NCBI GenBank assembly: GCA_043720875.1
Contig: JAYSRU010000039.1
Location: forward strand, 1 to 18,993
From: JAYSRU01 sp043720875
Lineage (GTDB): Bacteria; Bacteroidota; Bacteroidia; Flavobacteriales_D; Crocinitomicaceae
Reading direction: 5' to 3'
DNA length: 18,993 bases
Part shown: piece by piece, positions 1 through 7,153 of the stretch
How the letters are laid out: every line of letters begins with the position of its first letter
How positions within the stretch are numbered: the stretch's first letter is position 1
Position numbers and translations under genes: made by a program
Notes under the pieces: generated by a model
What the model saw: the letters and a program-made list of their open reading frames with translations, nothing else
The model's database searches: none
What the model was told of the DNA's origin: nothing

Positions 1-651
1 ATTCTGTTTTTGGTTCTGTTTGCTCTTGTTGTTCTTTGATTTCTTCTTGATGTTTGGATCATTATTGATATGAATTCCACTCATAGTTTTGATAACTTGG
101 TTGGTATGAATTAATTCATCCGGGTTATCTAAAATCAATTTACCATTACTCAGTTCTTTCATTTGAGCCGCAATGATGTGATTATCGACAGAGTTACTTG
201 CATAAGCTAAAAACTGCTTTTTCATGAAATTACCCATTGCCAATTTATGATATTCGCGTTCGGTTTCATCGGTAATATTCGCAACCAATTTAACGATATT
301 TTCTGTATTTGCTCCATAATGGCCATAACGAATCTTCTGACGGGGATAAGTTAAGCGCTCAGGTTTTTCAGCTAAAACTTCACGATCGGGTATCCCATAA
401 GGCGAATCCACATCGATATCGAAATCTGCCATTACAAAAAAGTGAGTCCATAGTTTATGTCGGTAGTCGTCCTCATCGCGTAAATGAGGATTCAGTTGCC
501 CCATTACATCAATAATTGCTGCTGCGGCTTTGTTACGATCATCCTTACTTTCGATTGTTTTCACATGAGCAATCATTTCCTGCACATTTCTACCGTATTC
601 AGGTAATGCCAAAAATGGTCGTTCTGTATTGTATTCTAAACTTCTTTCCAT
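1..651 (-). CDS. DUF4290 family protein (partial, C-terminus beyond left edge)
   Basis: An open frame runs from ATG at 649-651 to the left edge without a stop, giving 217 residues. The N-terminal part carries conserved-looking blocks: LPEYGRN at residues 16-22, NPHLRDEDDYRHKLWTHFF at about 54-72, then an acidic FDIDVDSPYG stretch and EKPERLTYP near 95-103. These match my recollection of DUF4290, a cytoplasmic family of unknown function found in Bacteroidota. There is no signal peptide. The visible end (residues 202-217) becomes a Lys/Asn/Gln-rich, probably disordered tail. A TAnnTTTG promoter box lies about 90 nt upstream, so the gene probably has its own promoter. In other Bacteroidota this family often precedes murA, which would lie left of position 1; that cannot be seen here. 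The family call is fairly secure, the function unknown. Confidence 0.85.
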   Translation of the reverse strand, partial: MERSLEYNTERPFLALPEYGRNVQEMIAHVKTIESKDDRNKAAAAIIDVMGQLNPHLRDEDDYRHKLWTHFFVMADFDIDVDSPYGIPDREVLAEKPERLTYPRQKIRYGHYGANTENIVKLVANITDETEREYHKLAMGNFMKKQFLAYASNSVDNHIIAAQMKELSNGKLILDNPDELIHTNQVIKTMSGIHINNDPNIKKKSKNNKSKQNQKQN

Positions 652-740
652 GCTAATTTTTCAGTGTCTATGGTTTAATGTATTCATTGTGAACGGCATA
701 AAACGCTATGAATTCTTCAACTTTCGAACAATTCTATACA

Positions 741-748
741 CAAAGATA
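741..748 (-). promoter_or_regulatory. Putative Bacteroidota -7 box for the DUF4290 gene
   Basis: The minus strand reads TATCTTTG, matching the TAnnTTTG -7 consensus of Bacteroidota sigma factors. It would start transcription near 734 and give a leader of about 80 nt before the ATG at 651. No convincing TTG -33 element is seen at the usual spacing. Confidence 0.5.
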
Positions 749-823
749 ACATTTTCGTTCCATACTTGTTTTGTACACGATAATAATTATTAACAGCAGG
801 AAATATATGGCCAAAAGAGTTTA

Positions 824-894
824 AAAACAAAACCAACACATGGCCGATAAAGGGCTAATTTTTTGTAATCCTTTGCAAGTATTGGTTTTGTTTT
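824..894. repeat. 13-bp perfect inverted repeat, possible 3' end structure
   Basis: Arms AAAACAAAACCAA (824-836) and TTGGTTTTGTTTT (882-894) are exact reverse complements separated by 45 nt. The loop itself holds a short aaagg/ccttt stem (849-853 with 870-874). The element lies between the receptor stop at 914 and the DUF4290 start, both on the minus strand. Read on the minus strand, the distal arm ends in a T-run, so it may act as a terminator or 3' stabiliser for the receptor transcript. A second small stem (ttttcac 903-909 with gtgaaaa 921-927) overlaps the receptor stop codon. Both are AT-rich and weak compared with a classical terminator. Confidence 0.4.
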
Positions 895-913
895 ATTTTA
901 TCTTTTCACACTT

Positions 914-3319
914 TTACAGCGTGAAAATGAGCTTCAAACTAATGTTTCTACCCATGTTAAAAACACCAGTTCTTCCAGTTGACGGATTTGACGGACCATA
1001 TTTTAGACGGCTCAAATGACTTTGGTAAGCAATATCTGCTAAGTTTTCTGCGCTTACATAAATGGCTAACAGGTCCTTTTTCTTGGTGGTGGCAATTGTT
1101 CCACCGAATCCTGCGCTCAATAAAGAGTATGCAGGGGTTACGGTTTCAGTTCCATACGCACCATAGAATTTATCTTGCTTAAAATAGTGATCCAATGCAA
1201 TTTTGAAATAGAAATTATTCACGTGCTTACCCACTTTTTTAAATTCAGCTTTTATAGCGGCTCTGTATTTTGGAGCAGGAATAAAGGGTAAAAATTTCGT
1301 GCTATCGCTTTGATTTTTTAGTACACCTTGAACGTAAGAAAATGAATTTTCTAAATGAAGCCAATCCAATGGATGAGGATGCAGATCAAAGTAAAATTCT
1401 CCTCCCAGCATCGTTGCGTTTGTCTGCGCAAATTGGTAGGCAGGTGCCGGATCAGAAGGATCTGGAATGCTGTCTAAACCCCCCGCTGTTGTTAGTTTTT
1501 TGGCGTAAACATAGTTCGATATAAGATTGGTAAAGGGAGTAACTTCTACAGTTAAATGGTCTGAATTGTAGAAATAGGCGAGGTCAAATTGGTGACTTAT
1601 TTCTGAATTTAACTGTACTGTCCCGTACTCGTATCGAAACGATCCTTCATGTCTGCCATTTGAAGCTATTTCAGCTATGTTTGGAGCCCTAAAACCTCTA
1701 GAAATATTTGCTTTTAGCGTACTGTTTTTATCAACTTGATAAGAGATGCCAATACTTCCGGATATTCCAGAATAATTTTGCGTAAAGCCTTTAAATTTTA
1801 AAGTGCTTCCTGGGTCTAACTGATGAACAGCCATGCCCGTCGAATCCAGAATCAATTCATTCGCATTCATTGCTCTATTGTCAAAGCGAAGTCCAGTAGC
1901 AAAAGTCAATTTCTTTTTGAATGTTTTTTGTGTATGTAGAAATCCACCAATATCAAAAGACTGATAATTCGGAATCAAATATTCTTCCCCTCTGTTAGTG
2001 TTACTTTGATACATTCCGTTGACGCCTGTAGCTGTCTCCCAACCATTAGCTTCTCTAAAATTATAGCGCAAATTGTAATTTAACGTATTGAGATCAAAAA
2101 ATAGTGCAATTGCCGTTGGGTTAGTAACGTCTCCAAACTCTTTCCTTTTGTTGTTTTGAAACCCTAAGTCAAATTTAATTGTCCCATGTTTCAGCATAAA
2201 ATAATTGTTCAAGGAAATTCTTGCATGATGTATTTCTTGGTGTGGATATCCGATTTTATATCCTTTTAGATCGTTGCCTGTGGCGGATGCGATGGAGCCA
2301 TCAGCTCTGCCAAACACAAAGTTGCCCAAACTATCACGTTCTCCTTCAACAAGGTTTACGTTTGTATTAAATGTGCTTGCATTAAAGTGCGTGTAACCCC
2401 ATTTTTTGTTGATGCCTAAAAACAGTGATCCATTTGTCTCGTTAAATCCAGAGTTATAAACCTTCCCGTCGTTTTTATTTTGATAATTCCCTGCGTATTT
2501 GTTGCTAAATCTTCCCAGCCATTGCAACCCTTTAACATTTCCACTTGTTGATAATGAATTGCCAAATAGGTTTGCATTCGTTTGATAATTTGAGATCCAT
2601 TGTGTGTTATAGGTTCCGGCAGCTGGTGCTTTTGGTGAAATGAAGTTCAACACTCCGGCAATGCCATCCGATCCATACATTAAGCTTCCAGGGCCTTTTA
2701 TGATTTCAATTTTATCTACTGAGTATTCGTCAATTTCAATACCGTGCTCATCACCCCATTGTTGTCCTTCTTGTCGCATGCCATTGTACAAAGAAATTAC
2801 TCTGTTATACCCTAAACCTCTAATAACTGGTTTGGATATCGAACTTCCTGTTGAAATTTGATTGATACCTGGAATGGTGCGTAACGCATCTATCAAATTG
2901 GTAGCATTATTTTCATTTAACTCATCAAAACTTATTGATTTGACAATAATTGGACTCATTTTTATTTCAGTTGACCTGCTCATTCCAGTGATGACCACTT
3001 CATGTAATTCTTTTACAGATTCTTGTAAACTAATATTCAACAAAGTGTCTTGCGGTAATGTGATTTTAAGTAACACACTTTGATAGCCCTCATAACTTAT
3101 TTCGAGGGTATAGTTTCCTGATTTCAGATCCATAGCAAGAAAATCTCCGTTTAGGTCAGTTAAAAAGGATGTTTTAAAATCTGTAAAATAAACAGAAGCC
3201 TTGTGTAAACTCGCATTGGTTTCTTGGGCTGTAATTTTCCCCTTAAGGTTATTTTGACAATAGTAATTTTGACTTACGTTAAGCAAAGCTAACGTAAGAA
3301 AAATAATATAATTTTTCAT
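914..3319 (-). CDS. TonB-dependent outer membrane receptor, possibly for a metal
   Basis: This is an 801-residue outer-membrane active transporter. The ATG at 3319 is chosen over an in-frame ATG at 3346 because it places a hydrophobic signal peptide (MKNYIIFLTLALLN) at the N-terminus. Order of domains: signal peptide about 1-21; carboxypeptidase-regulatory-like beta-sandwich about 26-100; plug about 120-230, including the PVIRGLGYNRV segment and IEIIKGPGSLMYGSDGIAGV; then a beta-barrel ending in the terminal strand GRNISLKLIFTL. The plug motif QEGQQWGDEHGIEID (about 183-197) recalls receptors in the ZnuD/heme/copper branch. The gene sits 62 nt behind a small secreted His/Cys-rich protein, which also favours a metal or metal-complex substrate; this is inference. 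Transport would need TonB-ExbB-ExbD, not encoded here. The receptor class is certain, the substrate is not. Confidence 0.93.
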   Translation of the reverse strand: MKNYIIFLTLALLNVSQNYYCQNNLKGKITAQETNASLHKASVYFTDFKTSFLTDLNGDFLAMDLKSGNYTLEISYEGYQSVLLKITLPQDTLLNISLQESVKELHEVVITGMSRSTEIKMSPIIVKSISFDELNENNATNLIDALRTIPGINQISTGSSISKPVIRGLGYNRVISLYNGMRQEGQQWGDEHGIEIDEYSVDKIEIIKGPGSLMYGSDGIAGVLNFISPKAPAAGTYNTQWISNYQTNANLFGNSLSTSGNVKGLQWLGRFSNKYAGNYQNKNDGKVYNSGFNETNGSLFLGINKKWGYTHFNASTFNTNVNLVEGERDSLGNFVFGRADGSIASATGNDLKGYKIGYPHQEIHHARISLNNYFMLKHGTIKFDLGFQNNKRKEFGDVTNPTAIALFFDLNTLNYNLRYNFREANGWETATGVNGMYQSNTNRGEEYLIPNYQSFDIGGFLHTQKTFKKKLTFATGLRFDNRAMNANELILDSTGMAVHQLDPGSTLKFKGFTQNYSGISGSIGISYQVDKNSTLKANISRGFRAPNIAEIASNGRHEGSFRYEYGTVQLNSEISHQFDLAYFYNSDHLTVEVTPFTNLISNYVYAKKLTTAGGLDSIPDPSDPAPAYQFAQTNATMLGGEFYFDLHPHPLDWLHLENSFSYVQGVLKNQSDSTKFLPFIPAPKYRAAIKAEFKKVGKHVNNFYFKIALDHYFKQDKFYGAYGTETVTPAYSLLSAGFGGTIATTKKKDLLAIYVSAENLADIAYQSHLSRLKYGPSNPSTGRTGVFNMGRNISLKLIFTL

Positions 3320-3352
3320 GTATTGGAATAAAAAGTTGTAAAACAAAAGTTA

Positions 3353-3400
3353 GTGCCGTATACGAATAGGGCACATTTGAGTTAAGCAGTTATGCTTAAC
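3353..3400 (-). promoter_or_regulatory. Two adjacent hairpins between the His-rich gene and the receptor gene
   Basis: A perfect 8-bp stem GTTAAGCA (3381-3388) / TGCTTAAC (3393-3400) with a 4-nt loop overlaps the stop codon of the small protein. Just downstream on the minus strand lies a second stem GTGCC (3353-3357) / GGCAC (3370-3374), followed by a T-rich run. They could be a partial terminator or an mRNA processing site that sets the ratio of the two products. The structure is visible; the function is inferred. Confidence 0.4.
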
Positions 3401-3756
3401 AAAACTGGAGGACCTTTGTTGGTAGGCTTTTCACTTTTAGTATGTGTAGGTATTGTGAGGTATTCGTTAAATTCACTTCGAAAAGTTTTATGAAAGATGG
3501 GGTAATTGAAACTAACTAAAATGGAATCGGTAACTATATGATGGTCACAGCTTAAACATTTTTCTTCACCCGATGATACATGGAATTCATGTGAACAATT
3601 GTGATCATGTCCTCCAAAATATATTTCCTTTTCACAAGCCGTATGCAAATCATGATGTTCGTGCTCATGTAGGTGCATAGCATTAAGTCCTAAACTGAAA
3701 ATGTAGATCAGTAAAAGCAATGAAAAATGAAAACGTTGTCTTGTTTTTCTAGTCAA
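3382..3756 (-). CDS. Small secreted or membrane-anchored His/Cys-rich protein
   Basis: A 124-residue protein that I cannot assign to a named family with confidence. It starts at TTG (3754-3756): an in-frame TAG lies five codons upstream and no ATG occurs before residue 27, so TTG is the best start. A basic N-terminus followed by a hydrophobic stretch (about 11-26) gives a signal peptide or anchor. The mature part is packed with metal ligands: His 28, 30, 32, 34, 35, 38, 50, 52, 56, 59, 72, 73 and Cys 41, 54, 67, 70 (the last two as CLSC). The C-terminus has an NKGPP motif. It lies immediately upstream of a TonB receptor, so a periplasmic or surface metal-binding accessory is likely (inference). 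The TAACTTTG box at 3777-3784 would drive both genes. Confidence 0.75.
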   Translation of the reverse strand: MTRKTRQRFHFSLLLLIYIFSLGLNAMHLHEHEHHDLHTACEKEIYFGGHDHNCSHEFHVSSGEEKCLSCDHHIVTDSILVSFNYPIFHKTFRSEFNEYLTIPTHTKSEKPTNKGPPVLLSITA

Positions 3757-3776
3757 TTTGCAAGTATTCTAAAGTA

Positions 3777-3784
3777 CAAAGTTA
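3777..3784 (-). promoter_or_regulatory. Putative -7 box for the His-rich protein/receptor operon
   Basis: The minus strand reads TAACTTTG, a perfect TAnnTTTG match. Initiation near 3770 would leave a leader of about 14 nt before the TTG start at 3756, supporting that start. An imperfect palindrome (3808-3820) lies upstream. Confidence 0.5.
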
Positions 3785-3807
3785 GTTTAATGTAATCAGT
3801 ATGGAAG

Positions 3808-3820
3808 CTTTGAATCAAAG
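3808..3820. promoter_or_regulatory. Palindrome CTTTGA-A-TCAAAG, possible operator
   Basis: Two 6-bp arms are exact reverse complements around a central A. The site lies in the divergent intergenic region, about 24 bp upstream of the minus-strand -7 box, a position where a regulator could act. It does not match a Fur or Zur box that I recognise. Confidence 0.25.
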
Positions 3821-3871
3821 TTTAACAGTAGACAACCTTATTTCATGATAAACGGAATATTTCAAAGATGA

Positions 3872-3914
3872 ATGTTAACTGCAATTATGTTTACTTCTAA
3901 TTTATGTTAAATGC
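3872..3914 (+). repeat. Three imperfect 11-bp direct repeats upstream of the TonB receptor promoter
   Basis: ATGTTAACTGC (3872-3882), ATGTTTACTTC (3887-3897) and ATGTTAAATGC (3904-3914) agree at 8 of 11 positions and start 15 and 17 nt apart. They lie roughly 30 to 75 bp upstream of the -7 box at 3948, where iterated activator or repressor sites are common. Chance similarity in AT-rich DNA is possible. Confidence 0.35.
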
Positions 3915-3947
3915 TTTAATTATCACAGTTATAAGGGATATATAATG

Positions 3948-3955
3948 TAGCTTTG
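3948..3955 (+). promoter_or_regulatory. Putative -7 box for the TonB receptor/DUF4249 operon
   Basis: TAGCTTTG matches TAnnTTTG. Transcription would begin near 3962, giving a leader of about 37 nt before the ATG at 3999. No clear TTG -33 element is seen. Confidence 0.5.
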
Positions 3956-3998
3956 CGCCTTTAAAAATGACATTGTCAGAAAATAATATTTAATTTTT

Positions 3999-6314
3999 AT
4001 GAAGCTATTCATTGCACTTTTTTTTATGTCTTGTTCGCCTTGGTTGGTCGCACAAGAAAAGGTCACCTTGAGTGGAACCGTAACAGATGCTTCCACTGGA
4101 GAAACAGTATTTGGGGGAAGAATAAAGATCATGGAAAAATCTGGAGTTGGTGGTTTGTCTAACGATTACGGGTTTTATTCAGTTTCCGTTGTTCCTGGAA
4201 CCTATAATGTGATTTTTTCTTCGAGCGGTTACGCAGCGGACACTATTAAAATGGAACTCACGAAAAATATTTCGTACGATTATAAGTTTAAGATTGTTGA
4301 AATCGATGTAATAATTACAGCGAAGAAAACGAACGACAATATTACGGATGCTCAAGTAGGGGTTGAGAAATTGGATATCAAAGAATTGAATAAAATTCCG
4401 GTCCTTTTAGGAGAGAGAGATATCCTAAAAACAATGCAGTTATTACCAGGAATCAAAAGTGCTGGGGAAGGTAATAGTGGTTTGAATGTTAGGGGTGGAG
4501 CGGCAGACCAAAATTTAATCTTATTAGATGAAGCTCCGGTTTACAACGCATCGCATCTACTCGGTTTTTTCTCAACCTTCAATTCAGATGCAGTAAAAGA
4601 TGTTACTGTTTTTAAAGGAACTCAACCCGCACAATACGGTGGACGTTTAGCTTCAACGTTGGACATCAAAATGAAAGATGGTAACAATCAAAAGTTTGGT
4701 GTTTCTGGCGGAATTGGATTGATAGCATCACGTTTAAACATTGAAGGTCCAATCAAAAAAGGAAAAGGTTCTTTTTTAGTATCGGGGAGAAGAACGTACG
4801 CTGATTTATTTTTGAAATTAGCTCCAGATACCAATTTACGTAACAATAAACTTTTCTTTTACGACTTAAACCTAAAAGCAAGTTACATTCTTGGAAAAAA
4901 GGATAGAATATTTGCCTCGGGGTATTTTGGTCGTGACATCCTCGGGGTGGGTGATGCATTTGGAATTAGTTGGGGTAATGCTACTGGAACAATTCGTTGG
5001 AATCATATCTTCAGCAGTAAACTTTTCTCTAACACATCTTTTATAGTTAGTAATTTCAAGTACAATATTTCGATAGCAGGTGGTACCACTGATTTTGATA
5101 TTTATTCTCAGGTACAAGATTATAATATAAAACAAGAATACCAATATTTTTTCAACGATAAGCATTCTTTCAAATTTGGTGTAAATGCCATCGCACATGA
5201 GATTATTCCTGGTGAAATTAGATCTTCTGGTGAAGGTATAAATTCAACAAAAGTTCAACGTCAAAAATCAGTGGAATCAGCGGCTTTCTTTCAAGACGAA
5301 TGGAAAGTGAGTTCTCGTCTCAACATAAACATTGGACTTCGCTTATCTAGTTTTATTGTCACCGGAAAAGGAAATTATTTTACGCTAGACGAACAAAATA
5401 ATGTAAAAGACACGACCACCTACGGCAGTGGGAAAATCATAAAGAACTATATGAACTTAGAGCCTAGATTTTCTTTTGCTTATATTTTGGATGAAACTAT
5501 GAGCATCAAAGGAGGATATGCGCGTAACACGCAAAATTTACACTTAATCACCAATGCAACTTCTTCTAGTCCAACAGATCGTTGGTTGTCTAACAGTAAC
5601 ATCGTTAAGCCAGAAATTGCAGATCAGGTTTCTTTGGGTTGGTTCAAGAACCTTAAGAAAGATATGTACCAACTTTCAGTGGAAGGGTATTACAAACAAA
5701 TGCAAAATCAGATTGACTACAAGGATGGTGCAAATACAAACACAAGCAACGATACTCCTATTGAAACGCAGCTACTTTTTGGAATTGGCAGAGCTTATGG
5801 AGTTGAATTATTGTTGAGAAAAAAAGAAGGAAAATTTACAGGTTGGGTTGGTTATACCTTGTCTAAGTCTGAAAAGAAAATAGATGGAATTAATCAAGAT
5901 CAGTGGTATAATGCACGTCAGGATAGAACACATGATATTTCTGTTGTGCTCATGTATGAGCTCACAAAACGATTTAACATTTCAGGAACTTTCGTTTACA
6001 CTACAGGTAATGCGATAACTTTTCCTAACGCTAAATATGAAGTTGATGGAGTTATAAATTATGCCTTTTCTGAACGAAATGGGTATAGAATTCCAGCCAA
6101 TCATAGAGCTGATATCGGCGTAAACTGGGAGTTGAAAGAAAAAAAATGGTTTACGCATGAATTGACATTCTCTGTATACAATTTGTATGCGCGTGAAAAT
6201 ACTTTTTCAATTGCTTTTGAAACGAATAAAGACAATCCTCAAAAAACAGATGCTGTTCAAACATCATTGTTCAAAATCATACCAGCCGTTAGCTGGAATT
6301 TCAAATTCAAATAA
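3999..6314 (+). CDS. TonB-dependent receptor with carboxypeptidase-regulatory-like domain
   Basis: A 771-residue outer-membrane receptor. Signal peptide about 1-18 (cleavage likely before QEKVTL); carboxypeptidase-regulatory-like domain about 22-105 (SGTVTDASTGE, GFYSV, PGTYNV); plug about 125-230 with the blocks LKTMQLLPGI, LNVRGGAADQNLILLDEAPV and FKGTQPAQYGGRLAS; then a beta-barrel to the C-terminal strand ending in WNFKFK. This plug signature is typical of receptors paired with DUF4249 lipoproteins, and such a gene follows 12 nt downstream, so the two form an operon. It is a TonB-driven importer of an unknown ligand. Such pairs are distinct from classical SusC/SusD pairs. The promoter box at 3948 and the direct repeats upstream suggest separate regulation from the divergent receptor operon. 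The class is certain; the substrate cannot be read from the sequence. Confidence 0.93.
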   Translation: MKLFIALFFMSCSPWLVAQEKVTLSGTVTDASTGETVFGGRIKIMEKSGVGGLSNDYGFYSVSVVPGTYNVIFSSSGYAADTIKMELTKNISYDYKFKIVEIDVIITAKKTNDNITDAQVGVEKLDIKELNKIPVLLGERDILKTMQLLPGIKSAGEGNSGLNVRGGAADQNLILLDEAPVYNASHLLGFFSTFNSDAVKDVTVFKGTQPAQYGGRLASTLDIKMKDGNNQKFGVSGGIGLIASRLNIEGPIKKGKGSFLVSGRRTYADLFLKLAPDTNLRNNKLFFYDLNLKASYILGKKDRIFASGYFGRDILGVGDAFGISWGNATGTIRWNHIFSSKLFSNTSFIVSNFKYNISIAGGTTDFDIYSQVQDYNIKQEYQYFFNDKHSFKFGVNAIAHEIIPGEIRSSGEGINSTKVQRQKSVESAAFFQDEWKVSSRLNINIGLRLSSFIVTGKGNYFTLDEQNNVKDTTTYGSGKIIKNYMNLEPRFSFAYILDETMSIKGGYARNTQNLHLITNATSSSPTDRWLSNSNIVKPEIADQVSLGWFKNLKKDMYQLSVEGYYKQMQNQIDYKDGANTNTSNDTPIETQLLFGIGRAYGVELLLRKKEGKFTGWVGYTLSKSEKKIDGINQDQWYNARQDRTHDISVVLMYELTKRFNISGTFVYTTGNAITFPNAKYEVDGVINYAFSERNGYRIPANHRADIGVNWELKEKKWFTHELTFSVYNLYARENTFSIAFETNKDNPQKTDAVQTSLFKIIPAVSWNFKFK

Positions 6315-6326
6315 AATCTATATCAA

Positions 6327-7097
6327 ATGAAAAATTTCTTCACTTTACTTGTTATTCTTCTATTCGTAGCATCTTGCACAAAAGTAATAGATATTAAAAC
6401 GAATCCTTCGGATGTCAAAGTTGTAATTGTTGGTTCTTTACGTGATGGAGCAACAACGGCATCGGTGAAAATATCTAAATCTGTAGATTTAAATGCATTA
6501 AATACTTTTCCATCGGTTAGTGGAGCGCTTGTTACAATCTCGGATGGGGTGGGAGGTCTGATTACATTAACTGAAACGTCAACGCTGGGAACTTACAGTG
6601 CTCCAATAGTAGGAGTAATTGGAAATACGTATACGCTCACGGTTGTTTCAGATGGCAAAACGTATACTTCGGTTTCCACCATGGCTAATGGAACACCCAT
6701 AGACGACATTGTGTTTTTCGGAGGTTTTGGAGAGGGGTTAACCCTTACGCCATTATACAATGACGAAGTTGGAACCCGTAATTACTTGCGATTTAACGTG
6801 TACACCAACAACGTACTCCAACCAGGAATTTACATTGCTGACGATGAATTTTCTGCAGGAGTAACCCAAACACAGCCTTTGTTTGGGAGTTATTTAGCTA
6901 TCTCAGGAGACTCGGTATTAATTGAAAAACAGGCTGTCGATGCTAATGTATATAAGTATTTACTTGACTTGAGTAGCATCGCAGATGGAGGGTCGAATTC
7001 AGCTTCGCCAGCTAACCCTAAAAGTAACATTAGTAATGGTGCTTTCGGTTATTTTAGTGCGTACTCAGTAAAAACGTATATAATTAAGCTTCCATAG
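6327..7097 (+). CDS. DUF4249-type outer-membrane lipoprotein
   Basis: A 256-residue lipoprotein. The hydrophobic N-terminus ends in a lipobox VASC with the lipidated Cys at residue 17. Downstream is a beta-rich domain with features I associate with DUF4249: CTKVIDIKT just after the lipid site, VVIVGSLRD near 36-44, SGALVTISDG near 66-75, and a GYFSAYSVKTYIIKLP ending. DUF4249 proteins are encoded next to TonB receptors in Bacteroidota, as here (12 nt gap), and are thought to sit at the cell surface with the receptor; their ligands are mostly unknown. At 256 residues it is somewhat short, but both ends look intact. Assignment to the family is by recalled motif and context. Confidence 0.82.
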   Translation: MKNFFTLLVILLFVASCTKVIDIKTNPSDVKVVIVGSLRDGATTASVKISKSVDLNALNTFPSVSGALVTISDGVGGLITLTETSTLGTYSAPIVGVIGNTYTLTVVSDGKTYTSVSTMANGTPIDDIVFFGGFGEGLTLTPLYNDEVGTRNYLRFNVYTNNVLQPGIYIADDEFSAGVTQTQPLFGSYLAISGDSVLIEKQAVDANVYKYLLDLSSIADGGSNSASPANPKSNISNGAFGYFSAYSVKTYIIKLP

Positions 7098-7153
7098 ATC
7101 CACTCTTGCTCATGTTAGAATTCTAATTACTTTTACAACGCTTAACTGAACAC

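Noticed and set aside
3320..3346. Nine-residue upstream extension of the first TonB receptor
   Set aside because: It would put MFYNFLFQY before a normal signal peptide; the ATG at 3319 gives a standard Lys-containing signal sequence.
4753..5198. Open frames antisense to the second TonB receptor
   Set aside because: They have no recognisable domains, lie fully within a strongly supported gene, and have compositions expected of opposite-strand shadows.
7115..7126. Perfect 12-bp palindrome TTAGAATTCTAA between the DUF4249 gene and the GT4 gene
   Set aside because: It has no loop and no following T-run, and palindromes of this length arise by chance several times in a window of this size. There is not enough evidence for a terminator or operator.
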